A DNA stretch of 64,000 bases, taken from contig NZ_WOYF01000001.1 in NCBI RefSeq assembly GCF_009800925.1, forward strand, positions 186,001 through 250,000, written 5' to 3'. This document shows positions 51,648 to 63,339 of this stretch, piece by piece. The notes beneath the pieces are model-generated. The model worked only from the letters and a program-made list of their open reading frames with translations. It searched no databases and was not told the origin of the DNA. Made by a program: the position numbers and the translations under genes. Source of the stretch: Budvicia diplopodorum. Its GTDB lineage: Bacteria > Pseudomonadota > Gammaproteobacteria > Enterobacterales > Enterobacteriaceae. Each line of letters starts with the position of its first letter. Positions within the stretch are counted from its first letter, which is position 1.

Positions 51648-52751
51648 GTGGTTAATCTTGCCCGTCTATACGTACATCCGGTTAAGTCAATGAGAGGTTT
51701 AGAACTTTCTCATGCACAGGTTACTGAAAGTGGTCTGGCCTTTGACCGCATATTTATGATTACCGATACTAACGGTACGTTTATTACCGCTCGCCAATAC
51801 CCTTCGCTGGTTTGTTTTACTCCGGCATTATTGATTAACGGCGTTTCGATTACCGCGCCTGATGGTCAAAGCCGTACGGTTTCATTTGGTGATTTTTCAG
51901 CGTCTCACTCGCCGACTGAAGTATGGGGCAACCGGTTTACTGCTCGCATAGCGCCAACGGAGATCAATCAATGGCTAAGCGGCTATCTCAAGCGCGAGGT
52001 TCAGCTACGCTGGGTTGGTGAAGAGTTAACCCGCAGGGTGAAAAACCGGCCGGAAGTGCCGCTCTCATTTGCCGATGGTTTTCCCTATTTACTACTCAAC
52101 GAAGCCTCTTTCGAAGCGCTGCAGCTACGCTGCCCGTCAAATATCGTTATTGAACAATTTCGCCCGAATTTGATTATCCGGGGAGCGGGAGCATTTGCCG
52201 AAGACGGCTGGCAAACCATTCGAATCGGTGAAGTCATTTTTGATTTGGTTAAACCGTGCAGCCGCTGTGTACTGACCACGGTCAATACTAAAAATGGGCG
52301 TAAGCATCCGCAAGGAGAGCCTCTACGTACCCTTCAGCAGTTCCGTACCGCAGAGAATGGTGACGTTGATTTTGGTCAGAATCTGATAGCGCGCAACAAT
52401 GGCGTTATTCGCTTAGGTGATAAAATCGAGGTTCTGGCAACCCATCCGGCCCGGACGTATAAATCCAGCCAGCCGATTGAAAATCTAGAACTCGAGCCGG
52501 TAACGCCAAAGAACGTGGTTATCAGCTACGGAGAGCATACCTTCATCGGTAACAATCAGCAGGTATTATTAGAGCAGCTGGAACAAAATAATATTCAGAT
52601 CCCTTATTCATGCCGCGCAGGAATTTGTGGGTGTTGCAAGATAATGCTGGAAGCAGGAGAAGTGAGCGCCATGAGAAAAGGAGCCATTAAACGGGATGGT
52701 TCTATACTTGCCTGTAGCTGTGTGCCTAAAGGCAACATCAAACTAGCTTAA
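51648..52751 (+). CDS. ycbX: MOSC / 2Fe-2S protein YcbX
   Basis: A molybdenum-cofactor-binding protein that, in E. coli, detoxifies N-hydroxylated bases such as 6-hydroxylaminopurine. The 367-residue product (E. coli 369) has an N-terminal MOSC beta-barrel domain ([10 protein letters not shown]), the MOSC core with conserved Cys in [12 protein letters not shown], and a C-terminal ferredoxin domain. Its cluster ligands are in [11 protein letters not shown] and the distal CSC. The start is GTG with ACGGAG 7 bases upstream. Its stop codon lies inside the terminator hairpin shared with zapC. Confidence 0.95.
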   Translation: MVNLARLYVHPVKSMRGLELSHAQVTESGLAFDRIFMITDTNGTFITARQYPSLVCFTPALLINGVSITAPDGQSRTVSFGDFSASHSPTEVWGNRFTARIAPTEINQWLSGYLKREVQLRWVGEELTRRVKNRPEVPLSFADGFPYLLLNEASFEALQLRCPSNIVIEQFRPNLIIRGAGAFAEDGWQTIRIGEVIFDLVKPCSRCVLTTVNTKNGRKHPQGEPLRTLQQFRTAENGDVDFGQNLIARNNGVIRLGDKIEVLATHPARTYKSSQPIENLELEPVTPKNVVISYGEHTFIGNNQQVLLEQLEQNNIQIPYSCRAGICGCCKIMLEAGEVSAMRKGAIKRDGSILACSCVPKGNIKLA

Positions 52752-52768
52752 TTAAATAAGCTAGTTTG
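52740..52768. terminator. Bidirectional terminator, ycbX / zapC
   Basis: AAACTAGCTTA pairs with TAAGCTAGTTT around attaaa. It includes the ycbX stop codon and separates convergent genes. Confidence 0.75.
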
Positions 52769-52769
52769 A

Positions 52770-53327
52770 TTAGACGGCTTGTGCATACCGGTAATTCTGA
52801 GGCAAGCGAGGCTCTTCAATCATCACAGTACAAAGTCTGTCATGCATGATTTTAATCGGGTCGCCTAACTGCATACATTTACCGGAAAGCGTCATTACAG
52901 GCTGAGCAATAAGGCACAGACTGGCATTTTCACCGGCATCCACCACCAATAACGTGGCCATTTCACCGTTTTCAATGAGCTTTACTGCCACCAGATCGCA
53001 ACGATTAGGCTGTATTTCCGCCCCCTGCTGCACAAAGTGCCAGCTTTTAGGCATCAGCGGTTTTAAAAAACGATGAGCGGTTAGTACGTTTAATATCAGT
53101 TCAGCGCGCTGGTCGTTGGTTAACGATAAGCAACGGCAGCGTTCTTCTAGCTCAAAATATAGCGCGGCATCATCAACGCAAAATGCGGATTCGGTAAACG
53201 CATCAGGCGTCAACATTTTGGCGGAAAAACGCGAACGAAAAAGCATATCATTAGATAAATCTAACATTAATCGATCGTGCTCAGCGTCAAAATACCAGCG
53301 CCAGTTATCATCTGGCTTAATCCTCAT
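52770..53327 (-). CDS. zapC: Cell-division protein ZapC
   Basis: ZapC bundles FtsZ filaments and stabilises the Z-ring. The 185-residue product (E. coli 180) begins [20 protein letters not shown] and shares [17 protein letters not shown] and [14 protein letters not shown]; the C-terminal half is less conserved. It follows pyrD on the same strand, the E. coli order, with a possible pyrD terminator between. Confidence 0.95.
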   Translation of the reverse strand: MRIKPDDNWRWYFDAEHDRLMLDLSNDMLFRSRFSAKMLTPDAFTESAFCVDDAALYFELEERCRCLSLTNDQRAELILNVLTAHRFLKPLMPKSWHFVQQGAEIQPNRCDLVAVKLIENGEMATLLVVDAGENASLCLIAQPVMTLSGKCMQLGDPIKIMHDRLCTVMIEEPRLPQNYRYAQAV

Positions 53328-53479
53328 TACTCTATCCTTAAACTATGAAGCAAAATTAATTTACCTTTCCCATTTTCACGCTAATTAATACCAACAGATT
53401 AGTATTTAATTAATGTGACAATGCTCGGGTAATTACCATCAATGGTGTTGGGTAAAACTAAACGTCCTAAATATAGAAC

Positions 53480-53507
53480 AACCGGGGATAAAAATAAAGC
53501 CCCGGTT
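53480..53507 (-). terminator. pyrD terminator
   Basis: AACCGGGG pairs with CCCCGGTT across a 12-base AT-rich loop, 22 bases after the pyrD stop on the minus strand; the T-run is short. Confidence 0.65.
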
Positions 53508-53528
53508 ATTAATTAATACTAATTTATA

Positions 53529-54539
53529 TTAAATATGTGTGAGAATATCTTTAACTAATCTCGGACCTTTGAAAATAAAGCCGGAATAAATTTGAATTAA
53601 TGAGGATCCGGCATCCATTTTCTCTCTGGCAGCCATCACCGAATCTATTCCGCCTACGCCAATAATAGGCAACTTACCGTTAAGCTCTGTCGATAAACGG
53701 CGGATCGTTTCGGTGCTACGATATTGTAATGGCCGACCGCTTAACCCACCGGATTGATCGCTATTAATTAGTCCCTGAACTAATTTACGATCTAATGTTG
53801 TATTGGTTGCAATCACACCATCTATATTATGACGAACTAAACTATCCGCTATTTGGATCAATTCTTCTTCAGAAAGATCCGGTGCGATCTTTACGGCTAC
53901 AGGTACATATTTAACGTGTCGCTTTTCTAATTCAATTTGCTTTTGTTTGATCGCAATTAATAGATCATCAAGCGCTTCACCATATTGTAAACTTCTTAAT
54001 CCGGGGGTATTTGGAGATGATATATTTACGGCTATATATCCGGCGTACGGATATACTTTTTCCATACATATCAAATAGTCATCTTTCCCCTGTTCTAGCG
54101 GAGTATTTTTATTCTTACCAATATTAACGCCGATAACGCCATCAAAATGAGTTTTCTTTAAATTCTCAACCAGATTATCAACGCCATGGTTATTAAATCC
54201 CATTCGGTTGATCAACCCTTCAGCAGGTACGATCCTAAATAGCCTGGGCTTATCATTTCCCGGCTGAGGCTTGGGCGTTACGGTACCGACTTCAATGAAT
54301 CCAAACCCCATCGCGCCTAAAGCATCAATACATTCGCCGTCTTTATCCAGACCGGCGGCAAGACCGAGAGGGTTTTTAAATTTAAGCCCCATACAGGTGA
54401 CGGGTTTATCAGGAATGGACTGGCGAATCAGACATTTTAGTGAATTGCCGTTAAGGCGTCGGAGCTGGCTAAAGGTAAATTCGTGTGCACGTTCAGGATC
54501 AAGCTGGAATAGCATTTTCCTGATAAGAGGATAAAACAT
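53529..54539 (-). CDS. pyrD: Dihydroorotate dehydrogenase (quinone)
   Basis: A class 2, membrane-associated FMN enzyme that oxidises dihydroorotate to orotate with quinone in pyrimidine synthesis. The product is 336 residues, as in E. coli. The N-terminal amphipathic helices ([21 protein letters not shown], positions 1-21) dock to the membrane. [14 protein letters not shown] binds FMN, the catalytic Ser is in [11 protein letters not shown], and the C-terminus has GVGGIDS and IQIYSGF. It stands between pepN and zapC as in E. coli. Confidence 0.97.
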   Translation of the reverse strand: MFYPLIRKMLFQLDPERAHEFTFSQLRRLNGNSLKCLIRQSIPDKPVTCMGLKFKNPLGLAAGLDKDGECIDALGAMGFGFIEVGTVTPKPQPGNDKPRLFRIVPAEGLINRMGFNNHGVDNLVENLKKTHFDGVIGVNIGKNKNTPLEQGKDDYLICMEKVYPYAGYIAVNISSPNTPGLRSLQYGEALDDLLIAIKQKQIELEKRHVKYVPVAVKIAPDLSEEELIQIADSLVRHNIDGVIATNTTLDRKLVQGLINSDQSGGLSGRPLQYRSTETIRRLSTELNGKLPIIGVGGIDSVMAAREKMDAGSSLIQIYSGFIFKGPRLVKDILTHI

Positions 54540-54638
54540 ACGGTCTCCTTAATCCGCCGATAGGCCGGTGGCGTATTATTCAGGATCGGCGAATGAAATG
54601 AAATGAGCAATAACAGAAAAGCGGGTATTTTATGTCGT

Positions 54639-54665
54639 AAGGGCCGGTTACCAACCCCGGCCCTT
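54639..54665 (-). terminator. Hairpin between pepN and pyrD
   Basis: AAGGGCCGG pairs with its complement across about nine bases, 18 bases beyond the pepN stop. It lacks a clear T-run, so it may be a weak terminator. Confidence 0.45.
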
Positions 54666-54682
54666 TCCATTATCGGCAGGTA

Positions 54683-57301
54683 TTAACCGCCGTTTAACGT
54701 TTTAGTAATTTTCTCAAACAGATCGCCAGATAAATTATCCAACCCTTTCAGCGTCTCTAAAGCATCACGCATCAGCTGCTGGCGAGATTGATCGTAACGG
54801 CTTAAGCGGATCAAAGGCTCAATTAAACGTGAAGCCACCTGTGGATTGCGCTGATTGAGGTCGATAAGGATCTCGGTAAGGAAAGCGTAACCCGCCCCAT
54901 CTTTTGCATGAAATGCAGAGGGATTGGTGGAAGCAAATGCGCCAATCAGTGAACGGATCCGATTAGGATTATTCATGCTAAATGAGCGATGATTTAATAG
55001 TGATTTGACGGTCTGTAACACTTGCTTATCCGGGCTACTTGCCTGAAGAATAAACCATTTATCCATCACCAACCCATCCTGATGCCAACGATCGTCAAAA
55101 GCGGACATCAGCCGATCCTTACAGGGTAATTGCGCAGCCACTGCGGCGGATAATGCCGCCAAACAATCGGTCATATTATTGGCGTTCATATATTGCTGAT
55201 TAATTAAATCATCGGTGAAGTCACGATCGGTAAAGGATAAATAGTTCAAACACACATTACTTAACGCTCTTTTCGCAATATCTGAGTGCTCAATCTGATA
55301 GCTTTCCGTTTTATTAGCCAGATAAACGGCTAAGCATTCATCCTGCATTTCGCTAGCCAGACAGTTAATTATTGCTGACCGAGTTTGGTGAATCGTATCA
55401 GGATCAATAATATCAAATAGCTCTGCCATTTCATTTTCTGACGGTATGGTTAATATCTGAGCCGCCAGAGCAGGATCTAATTGATCCGATAACAATACCG
55501 ATCTGAACGCATCAATAACCTGCATCGGCAATTCAAAATCGTTGCCCTGCTGCTGGTTAATAACGTTGGCTTTAACATATTTCGCCAATAGCATTTGTGC
55601 TGCATCCCAACGAGAAAAATCATTGCTTGCATGCTTAATTAAAAATACCAACTGTTGGTCGGTATAAGGGTAATCAAGTTTTACCGGAGCAGAGAATTCA
55701 CGTAGTAATGAAATAATCGGTTTCTGCGTGACTCGCTCAAATACAAATGTCTGTTCAGATTGAATAACGTTTAACACTGAATCAACGGCTTTACCTTCGC
55801 TGAATAATGGAATGATATCGCCATTCTCCATATATAGCTCAATGCCTAACGGAATATGTAATGGCAGCTTATCCTGCTGATCCTGCGTCGGTGGCGTCAT
55901 TTGACGAACGGTTAATATATATTGCTGCTTCACCTCATTATAGCTATCGCGCACGGTTAAATGAGGCGTACCCGACTGGCTATACCAGCGTCTGAACAGC
56001 GTGAGATCGATACCGGACGCATCTTCCATTGCCTGAACAAAATCGTCACAGGTGGCAGCACTACCGTCATGGCGTTGGAAGTAAAGCTTCATACCCGCCT
56101 GAAACTTAGTTTCACCGAGCAAGGTGTGCATCATGCGAATAACTTCAGAGCCTTTCTCATACACGGTCAACGTGTAGAAGTTATTCATTTCGATCACTTT
56201 ATCAGGGCGGATCGCATGAGCCATTGGGCTGGCGTCTTCAGCAAACTGGGCACCGCGCATTACTCTGACGTTGTCGATCCGATTAACCGCTCTGGATCCC
56301 AGATCGGAACTGAACTCTTGATCGCGGAAAACCGTTAACCCTTCTTTAAGGCTGAGCTGGAACCAATCGCGACAGGTGACCCGATTACCGGTCCAGTTGT
56401 GGAAATACTCATGACCAATAACGGCTTCAATATTCAGATAATCTTTATCCGTAGCGGTTTCCGCCTTAGCCAACACGTATTTAGAGTTAAATACGTTGAG
56501 GCCTTTATTTTCCATCGCCCCCATATTAAAGAAGTCGACGGCCACGATCATGTAGATATCAAGATCGTATTCCAGACCAAAACGGCTTTCATCCCACTTC
56601 ATCGCATTCTTTAGCGAAGTCATTGCCCAATCGGCGCGATCTAAATTACCGCGGTCCACAAACAGTTCCAGATCGACGTTACGGCCAGAACAGGTAGTAA
56701 AAGTATCGCGCAGCACGTCAAAATCGCCGGCCACCAGCGCAAACAGATAGCTTGGTTTTGGAAACGGATCTTGCCATTGAATCCAATGACGCCCGTCATC
56801 CAGATCTCCCTGAGCAATACGATTGCCGTTAGACAATAAATAAGGATAGGCTTTTTTATCCGCCACAATTCGAGTGGTATAGCGAGCCAGAACGTCGGGG
56901 CGATCTAAATAATAGGTAATATGACGGAAACCTTCAGCTTCACATTGAGTACATAAAGCCTCGCCAGAAAGATAAAGGCCTTCCAGAGCGCTGTTTTTTG
57001 CCGGATGGATATCGTTCACCACGGTCAGCGTGAAACGATCGGGAAGCTGTTCAATAACCAACTGACCTTCCCGCTGGTGGAACGCTTGCCAAGGTTGATC
57101 ATTAACGCTAATGGATATTAACGTTAGGTTCTCGCCGTCCAGAACCAGTGGTTCATTATTATGACCATTGCGTTGAACCTGAGTCACGGCCGTAACGCGG
57201 GTTGTTTCCGGTGATAAATCAAAATCCAGAGCTATATCAGTAATCGTAAAATCAGGTTTAGCGTAATCATGGCGATATTTCGCCCGTGGTTGCTGAGTCA
57301 T
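54683..57301 (-). CDS. pepN: Aminopeptidase N
   Basis: The main broad-specificity M1 zinc aminopeptidase of the cytoplasm. Starting at the ATG at 57301 (MTQQPRAKYRHDY, as in E. coli MTQQPQAKYRHDY) the product is 872 residues (E. coli 870). The substrate-recognition GAMEN and the zinc motif HEYFHNWTGN, with the second Glu further on, are present. A long alpha-helical C-terminal domain ends in GLDNLSGDLFEKITKTLNGG. It is divergent from pncB. Confidence 0.97.
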   Translation of the reverse strand: MTQQPRAKYRHDYAKPDFTITDIALDFDLSPETTRVTAVTQVQRNGHNNEPLVLDGENLTLISISVNDQPWQAFHQREGQLVIEQLPDRFTLTVVNDIHPAKNSALEGLYLSGEALCTQCEAEGFRHITYYLDRPDVLARYTTRIVADKKAYPYLLSNGNRIAQGDLDDGRHWIQWQDPFPKPSYLFALVAGDFDVLRDTFTTCSGRNVDLELFVDRGNLDRADWAMTSLKNAMKWDESRFGLEYDLDIYMIVAVDFFNMGAMENKGLNVFNSKYVLAKAETATDKDYLNIEAVIGHEYFHNWTGNRVTCRDWFQLSLKEGLTVFRDQEFSSDLGSRAVNRIDNVRVMRGAQFAEDASPMAHAIRPDKVIEMNNFYTLTVYEKGSEVIRMMHTLLGETKFQAGMKLYFQRHDGSAATCDDFVQAMEDASGIDLTLFRRWYSQSGTPHLTVRDSYNEVKQQYILTVRQMTPPTQDQQDKLPLHIPLGIELYMENGDIIPLFSEGKAVDSVLNVIQSEQTFVFERVTQKPIISLLREFSAPVKLDYPYTDQQLVFLIKHASNDFSRWDAAQMLLAKYVKANVINQQQGNDFELPMQVIDAFRSVLLSDQLDPALAAQILTIPSENEMAELFDIIDPDTIHQTRSAIINCLASEMQDECLAVYLANKTESYQIEHSDIAKRALSNVCLNYLSFTDRDFTDDLINQQYMNANNMTDCLAALSAAVAAQLPCKDRLMSAFDDRWHQDGLVMDKWFILQASSPDKQVLQTVKSLLNHRSFSMNNPNRIRSLIGAFASTNPSAFHAKDGAGYAFLTEILIDLNQRNPQVASRLIEPLIRLSRYDQSRQQLMRDALETLKGLDNLSGDLFEKITKTLNGG

Positions 57302-57539
57302 AAAAAAACCTATGTTGTTCAATCAATTCATAAACTAAGTCTATGCTTCTTCATGGCGAGTTGCAAAATGCCCCGCTAGCTAAATGGTAAAAATAATCAT
57401 TTTCTTCTTATCTATTATTCAGTATCGTTGACCGTAGGCTACCTGCTCGGAACGTTTTCCCGCTTTTATAAGCTAACATTACAGGTATACTCTCCGGATA
57501 TTTCAGCGCGTCACTCAATGAGAAAACAGTAATCGCAAC

Positions 57540-58748
57540 ATGAAACAACCAGCTACCCCCATTCTTAATTCATTATTAGATACTGATGCCTACAAACTGC
57601 ATATGCAGCAGGCGGTTTACCATCGCTATCGTAATACCACCGTGGTGGCCGAGTTTCGTTGCCGCAGTGAAGATTCTCTGGGTGACTATGCCGATGAAAT
57701 CCGCCAGCAGGTATCGCTGATGCGTGATTTAGCGTTAACCGAGGATGAATATACCTATTTATCTTCCCTACCGTTTTTCCAGTCTGACTATCTACAATGG
57801 CTAAAAAGCTTTCGTTTTGATCCCTCACAGGTTCAGATAACTAACGTTAAAGGAAAGCTAAACATCCGTATTACCGGCCTTTGGCATGAAGCTATTCTTT
57901 GGGAAGTTCCTTTATTAGCCGTTATCAGTGAGACTATTCACCGTAACAGAACGCCGAATATTGGCGTTGAACAAGCCGTCATTCATTTACGCGAAAAACT
58001 GACTCGATTCCGTAGCGATTATGCCGATGTCGATTTGTCACAGTTTAAGCTGTCTGACTTCGGTACCCGCAGGCGATATAGCAAAGAAGTTCAACAAGCG
58101 ATAGTCAGTACGTTACAGCATGAGTTCTCGCCCTATTTAATCGGCACCAGTAATTACGATCTGGCTCATCGCTTAAACCTGTCGCCAATAGGAACTCAGG
58201 CGCATGAGTGGTTCCAAGCCTTTCAACAAATTAGCCCGGTATTAGCCAATAGCCAGCGCGCCGCGCTTCAGGGCTGGTTGGATGAATACCCAGGCCAATT
58301 AGGTATTGCATTAACTGACTGTATTACCATGGATGCTTTTTTACGTGACTTTGGTATCCAGTTTGCCAGCCAATACGAAGGGTTACGGCATGACTCAGGC
58401 GATCCCTTCGACTGGGGGGAAAAAGCGATTGCCCATTATCAACAGTTAGGCATTGACCCGCTGAGTAAAACGCTCGTATTTTCTGATAATCTCGATTTGG
58501 ATAAGGCCCTGGCGCTCTACCAACGATTCCATCAACGGGTGAAGTTAGTTTTTGGCATCGGCACCCGTCTGACCTGTGATATACCTGGCGTCACACCGTT
58601 GAACATTGTGATTAAGCTGATTCAATGCAATGGTAAACCGGTAGCTAAATTATCCGACAGCCCGGGAAAAACAATTTGCCAAGATAAAGGTTTCGTAAAG
58701 GCCCTGCATAAAGCGTTCAACTTACCGTTAGTCAAACACGACAATTAA
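57540..58748 (+). CDS. pncB: Nicotinate phosphoribosyltransferase
   Basis: PncB joins nicotinate to PRPP with ATP hydrolysis to make nicotinate mononucleotide for NAD recycling. The 402-residue product (E. coli 400) has [17 protein letters not shown] at the N-terminus, [37 protein letters not shown] and KLSDSPGKT. The autophosphorylated His is in the AHEW segment (about residue 221). I see no NadR box upstream. A strong terminator follows. Confidence 0.97.
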   Translation: MKQPATPILNSLLDTDAYKLHMQQAVYHRYRNTTVVAEFRCRSEDSLGDYADEIRQQVSLMRDLALTEDEYTYLSSLPFFQSDYLQWLKSFRFDPSQVQITNVKGKLNIRITGLWHEAILWEVPLLAVISETIHRNRTPNIGVEQAVIHLREKLTRFRSDYADVDLSQFKLSDFGTRRRYSKEVQQAIVSTLQHEFSPYLIGTSNYDLAHRLNLSPIGTQAHEWFQAFQQISPVLANSQRAALQGWLDEYPGQLGIALTDCITMDAFLRDFGIQFASQYEGLRHDSGDPFDWGEKAIAHYQQLGIDPLSKTLVFSDNLDLDKALALYQRFHQRVKLVFGIGTRLTCDIPGVTPLNIVIKLIQCNGKPVAKLSDSPGKTICQDKGFVKALHKAFNLPLVKHDN

Positions 58749-58757
58749 TGCACCTTA

Positions 58758-58799
58758 AGAAAAAACCGCCTTTTAACTGTAAAAAGGCGGTTTTTTTTA
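58758..58799 (+). terminator. pncB terminator
   Basis: AAAACCGCCTTTT pairs with AAAAGGCGGTTTT around a short loop, followed by a long T-run. Confidence 0.94.
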
Positions 58800-59040
58800 G
58801 TACCGTAATTCTTCAGCCCGCATTCGATAATAAGCAGCATCAGACGGCAGCGAATTTTTATTACACAATATAGTGAAGATGTAGTGAAAATAAAGTTCAG
58901 ATAATGTCGCCAATATTGCTGTTTTCTACTTGTCAGATAGCGCGCAACAAGTAACATAGCGAGGTTGTTTTTAAAGAGCGTATTTGAAAACGAACCTTAT
59001 TAGAGTATTTAAACAAGTTAATATTATAAGAGAGAAATTT

Positions 59041-60441
59041 ATGAGCGTAGTGCCTGTAGTCGACGTACTGCAAGGCCGTGCCGCGGTTGACAGCGAAGTC
59101 ACCGTACGCGGTTGGGTGCGTACCCGGCGTGATTCTAAAGCCGGTATTTCCTTTCTGACCGTCTATGACGGCTCATGCTTTAATCCGTTACAGGCTGTCA
59201 TTAATAGTTCTCTGCCTAACTACCAGGATGAAGTACTACACCTGACCACCGGTTGTTCGGTCATCGTGACGGGTACCGTTGTCGCCTCTCCGGGAGAAGG
59301 TCAGCCCGTAGAACTACAGGCAACGTTAGTCGAAGTGACCGGTTGGGTTGACGACCCGGATACTTATCCGATGGCCGCCAAACGCCACAGTATCGAATAC
59401 CTGCGAGAAGTGGCTCACTTACGCCCGCGCACTAATATTATCGGTGCGGTAGCGCGCGTAAGACACACATTGGCTCAGGCCATTCATCGCTTCTTTGATG
59501 AACAAGGCTATTTCTGGGTATCTACGCCAATTATTACGGCATCAGATACAGAGGGTGCCGGTGAGATGTTTCGCGTCTCAACGTTAGATTTAGAAAACCT
59601 TCCGCGTACCGACAAGGGCAATATCGATTTTAGCCAAGACTTCTTTGGCCGCGAATCTTTCTTGACCGTTTCCGGTCAATTGAATGGCGAAACCTACGCC
59701 AGCGCCCTGTCAAAAGTGTATACCTTTGGCCCAACCTTTCGGGCGGAAAATTCAAATACCAGCCGACATCTGGCTGAGTTCTGGATGGTCGAGCCAGAAG
59801 TGGCCTTTGCCGATCTCAACGACGTAGCCGCTCTTGCTGAAGCGATGCTTAAGTACGTATTTAAAGCCGTTCTGACTGAACGAGCCGACGATATGGCATT
59901 TTTCGCTGAGCGCGTAGATAAAGAGGCGATTTCCCGTTTAGAGCAGTTTGTTACCTCTGACTTTGCGCAGGTTGACTACACTGACGCCATTGAGATTCTG
60001 CTGAACTGTGGCCACCCTTTTGAAAATCCGGTCAGTTGGGGTATCGATTTATCGTCAGAACACGAGCGTTACCTTGCCGAGAAGCACTTTAAAGCGCCCG
60101 TAGTGGTTAAAAACTACCCGAAAGACATTAAAGCATTTTATATGCGTATGAATGAAGATGGTAAAACCGTGGCAGCCATGGACGTTCTGGCTCCGGGCAT
60201 TGGTGAGATTATCGGCGGTTCTCAACGTGAAGAGCGCCTTGATAGATTTGACCAGCGTCTTGAAGAAATGGGGTTAAATAAAGAAGACTACGGCTGGTAT
60301 CGGGATTTACGCCGTTACGGCACCGTTCCACATTCTGGGTTTGGTTTAGGATTCGAACGTTTAATTGCTTATGTTACCGGCGTACAAAACGTTCGGGACG
60401 TAATTCCGTTCCCAAGAACCCCTCGAAACGTGTCATTCTAA
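59041..60441 (+). CDS. asnS: Asparaginyl-tRNA synthetase
   Basis: A class IIb aminoacyl-tRNA synthetase. From the ATG at 59041 the product is 466 residues, exactly as in E. coli; the frame opens 57 bases earlier but has no ribosome site there, while AAGAGAG precedes 59041. An N-terminal OB-fold anticodon-binding domain ([20 protein letters not shown], about residues 20-39) is followed by the catalytic core. Motif 2 is [20 protein letters not shown] and motif 3 is [10 protein letters not shown]. It stands alone between terminators. Confidence 0.98.
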   Translation: MSVVPVVDVLQGRAAVDSEVTVRGWVRTRRDSKAGISFLTVYDGSCFNPLQAVINSSLPNYQDEVLHLTTGCSVIVTGTVVASPGEGQPVELQATLVEVTGWVDDPDTYPMAAKRHSIEYLREVAHLRPRTNIIGAVARVRHTLAQAIHRFFDEQGYFWVSTPIITASDTEGAGEMFRVSTLDLENLPRTDKGNIDFSQDFFGRESFLTVSGQLNGETYASALSKVYTFGPTFRAENSNTSRHLAEFWMVEPEVAFADLNDVAALAEAMLKYVFKAVLTERADDMAFFAERVDKEAISRLEQFVTSDFAQVDYTDAIEILLNCGHPFENPVSWGIDLSSEHERYLAEKHFKAPVVVKNYPKDIKAFYMRMNEDGKTVAAMDVLAPGIGEIIGGSQREERLDRFDQRLEEMGLNKEDYGWYRDLRRYGTVPHSGFGLGFERLIAYVTGVQNVRDVIPFPRTPRNVSF

Positions 60442-60474
60442 CAGAGCGAAATAAGTTCAATTTTTGTACTTTTT

Positions 60475-60508
60475 ATAAAAGGCCAGCGTTTTTGGCCTTT
60501 TATTTTTT
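60475..60508 (+). terminator. asnS terminator
   Basis: ATAAAAGGCCA pairs with TGGCCTTTTAT, followed by a T-run. Confidence 0.93.
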
Positions 60509-60731
60509 CAAAATTAGATACTTATCACAAAGTTCAATCATATTAATATCGGGAAATACATATTTTCCCCTTGTAACTTCTTTAGGATATTAGTAGCATT
60601 TAAAGGCTAGATAAAGCGCCTCACGAATGAAAAACTGCGGGTGGCTTAAAAAACGGCATCAAGTGTTTACCAACTTTAAAGTTGGAAGCAGTGGCAGATG
60701 TCTGACAACTCCAATGAGGGAAGTTATTAAA

Positions 60732-61853
60732 ATGATGAAACGTAAAATCTTAGCAGTGATCGTACCGGCCCTTTTAGTTGCTGGTGCAGCAAACGCAGCC
60801 GAAGTTTATAACAAAGACGGCAACAAATTAGACTTCACTGGAAAAATCCAGGGTTCTCATTATTTCTCTGATGGTAAAGACAGCGATGGCGATAAAACCT
60901 ACGCTCGTTTTGGCATCAAAGGCGAAACTCAAGTTAACGACCAATTAGTTGGTTTTGGTTACTACCAGACTGAGATGAACGCTAGTAAAAAAGAAGGCGA
61001 TAACGCACAAAAAACTCGTCTGGCCTATGCCGGTATGAAAATGGGCGATGCGGGTTCTTTCGACTACGGTCGTAATTACGGCGTTCTGTATGACATCGGC
61101 GGCTGGACCGACGTTCTGCCAGAGTTCGGTGGTGAAACGTTCCAACAAACTGACGTATTCATGACTAACCGTGCTGGTGGCTTAGCTACTTACCGTAACA
61201 AGAACTTCTTCGGTATGGTTGATGGCTTAAACTTCGCAGTTCAATACCAAGGTCGTAACGACTCAAGCGTCCATGACCGTAATGATAGCGATCGTAACGG
61301 CGACGGCTATGGCTTATCAACTAGCTATGATTTAGGTATGGGCCTGTCATTAGGTGCAGCCTATGCATCGTCTGACCGTACTGATGGTCAAACTGCTGAC
61401 GGCAGAGGCGACCGCGCTGAAGCTGTTACCGGTGGTATTAAATATAACGCAAATAACGTTTATTTAGCCGCTATTTATAGCCAGACTTATAACATGACTC
61501 GCTTCGGTGAGTACAATACTTCCCCTACAGCTACAAACAGCTTCGTTGCCAACAAAACTCAAAACATTGAAGTAGTTGGTCAATACCTGTTTGATTTTGG
61601 CTTACAACCTTCACTAGCTTGGCTTTACTCAAAAGGTAAAGATCTGAACATGGTCGCTACTGCGACCGGTAACAGATATGATAACGAAGAGTTAATGAAC
61701 TACGTTGACGTTGGCGCTACTTACTACTTCAACAAAAACATCTCTACTAAAGTTGACTATAAAATCAACCTGTTAGATGACAACGAATTCACCAAAGGCG
61801 CAAGAATCCTGACTGATGATGTTGTTGCTGTTGGTATCGTTTACCAGTTCTAA
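60732..61853 (+). CDS. ompF: OmpF/OmpC-type general porin
   Basis: A trimeric 16-strand diffusion porin of the outer membrane. The 373-residue precursor (E. coli OmpF 362) begins [22 protein letters not shown], nearly the E. coli OmpF signal peptide, cut after residue 22. The constriction-loop region [16 protein letters not shown] (near PEFGGDT of E. coli) is present, and it ends VAVGIVYQF with the terminal Phe. Position between asnS and aspC is that of E. coli ompF. The frame opens upstream at 60627; the ATG at 60732 fits the signal peptide. OmpR binding would be expected in the AT-rich upstream segment, but I cannot assign sites. Confidence 0.93.
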   Translation: MMKRKILAVIVPALLVAGAANAAEVYNKDGNKLDFTGKIQGSHYFSDGKDSDGDKTYARFGIKGETQVNDQLVGFGYYQTEMNASKKEGDNAQKTRLAYAGMKMGDAGSFDYGRNYGVLYDIGGWTDVLPEFGGETFQQTDVFMTNRAGGLATYRNKNFFGMVDGLNFAVQYQGRNDSSVHDRNDSDRNGDGYGLSTSYDLGMGLSLGAAYASSDRTDGQTADGRGDRAEAVTGGIKYNANNVYLAAIYSQTYNMTRFGEYNTSPTATNSFVANKTQNIEVVGQYLFDFGLQPSLAWLYSKGKDLNMVATATGNRYDNEELMNYVDVGATYYFNKNISTKVDYKINLLDDNEFTKGARILTDDVVAVGIVYQF

Positions 61854-61874
61854 TTCATGTTATATGAATAGCTG

Positions 61875-61901
61875 AAAAAGGCACCTTCGGGTGCCTTTTT
61901 A
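61875..61901 (+). terminator. Porin gene terminator
   Basis: AAAAAGGCACC, TTCG loop, GGTGCCTTTTT. Confidence 0.95.
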
Positions 61902-62082
61902 ATTTTGTTTTTGATATAAAAGCCACGTAAAAATCAAAAATATCATTAGATTTTTCAATATATCCCCCCACCTTATAGTTTTATTTACTTTTTCATTCTA
62001 AACATTTGTCAAACCCAACGAATTGACGTTAATCTGGCTATACTTTTCTCCGTTAATCTAGTTTTCATGGAAGCCACTCACT

Positions 62083-63273
62083 ATGTTTGAACATATTACC
62101 GCCGCACCAGCTGACCCGATATTAGGATTGGGAGATCTTTATAATGCTGAAACCCGAGCAAATAAAATCAATCTAGGCATTGGTGTTTATAAAGATGAAA
62201 CAGGCCATACGCCGGTTCTCGATAGCGTAAAAAAAGCAGAACAATATTTGCTAGAGAATGAAACCACCAAAAACTACCTTGGCATTGCAGGCCTGGCCGC
62301 TTTCGGCGTTTGCACTCAAGAACTGCTGTTCGGAACAGAAAGCTCAATTATTGCCGATAAGCGAGCCCGTACGGCACAGGCCCCCGGCGGCACCGGCGCC
62401 CTTCGTATTGCAGCCGACTTTATCGCAACAAACACTAGCGCTAAGCGCGTATGGATCAGCAACCCTAGCTGGCCTAACCACAAGAGCGTATTCAAAGCTG
62501 CCGGGTTAGAAACGCCAGAATACACCTATTATAATGCAGAACAGCACGCCCTTGATTTTGACGGCATGTTGGCCAGCTTAGAACAGGCACAGGCCGGGGA
62601 TGTTGTGCTATTCCACGGATGCTGCCACAACCCGACCGGTATCGACCCTACTGAAGAGCAGTGGAAACTATTGGCGAAGCTGTCTGCCGAACGTGGCTGG
62701 CTTCCACTTTTTGATTTTGCCTATCAGGGATTTGCAAAAGGCTTGGAAGAAGATGCCCAAGGTTTACGCATTTTTACTCAATCAAATCCAGAGCTCATCG
62801 TTGCCAGCTCTTATTCTAAAAACTTTGGTTTATACAATGAGCGCGTTGGGGCGTTTACTTTAATCGCCAGCGACGGTGAAACCGCCGAGCGGGCTTTCAG
62901 TCAGGTTAAGTCCGTTATCAGAGCTAACTATTCAAATCCACCGGCACACGGAGCTGCCGTGGTTACGGCGATACTCAGCAACCAAAGCCTGCGGGAAAGT
63001 TGGGAACAAGAATTAACCGACATGCGCCAGCGCATTCATCGCATGCGCCAACTGTTTGTGAATACGCTACAGGAAAAAGGCGCCCATAAAGACTTCAGTT
63101 TCATTATCAATCAAAATGGGATGTTCTCCTTCAGTGGACTGACTTCTGAGCAGGTGCTGCGCCTGAGGAACGAATATGCCATCTATGCCGTTAACTCCGG
63201 CAGAATTAATGTGGCAGGAATGACGTTAGATAATATGGCTCCGCTTTGCGAAGCCATTGTTGCAGTACTCTAA
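62083..63273 (+). CDS. aspC: Aspartate aminotransferase
   Basis: A class I pyridoxal-phosphate enzyme interconverting aspartate and oxaloacetate with glutamate/2-oxoglutarate. Length is 396 residues, as in E. coli. The PLP-binding Lys is in [15 protein letters not shown], with [11 protein letters not shown] and [14 protein letters not shown] around the active site. The whole sequence is closest to AspC; TyrB is excluded by position and by detail such as the N-terminus [16 protein letters not shown]. It follows the porin gene, as in E. coli. Confidence 0.97.
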   Translation: MFEHITAAPADPILGLGDLYNAETRANKINLGIGVYKDETGHTPVLDSVKKAEQYLLENETTKNYLGIAGLAAFGVCTQELLFGTESSIIADKRARTAQAPGGTGALRIAADFIATNTSAKRVWISNPSWPNHKSVFKAAGLETPEYTYYNAEQHALDFDGMLASLEQAQAGDVVLFHGCCHNPTGIDPTEEQWKLLAKLSAERGWLPLFDFAYQGFAKGLEEDAQGLRIFTQSNPELIVASSYSKNFGLYNERVGAFTLIASDGETAERAFSQVKSVIRANYSNPPAHGAAVVTAILSNQSLRESWEQELTDMRQRIHRMRQLFVNTLQEKGAHKDFSFIINQNGMFSFSGLTSEQVLRLRNEYAIYAVNSGRINVAGMTLDNMAPLCEAIVAVL

Positions 63274-63292
63274 CGTTCACTCGGTTACATAC

Positions 63293-63322
63293 AAAAAAGG
63301 ACGTTGAGAAACGTCCTTTTTA
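63293..63322. terminator. Bidirectional terminator, aspC / gloC
   Basis: AAAAGGACGTT pairs with AACGTCCTTTT around gaga, between convergent genes. Confidence 0.92.
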
Positions 63323-63339
63323 CTTATCACAATAACTAG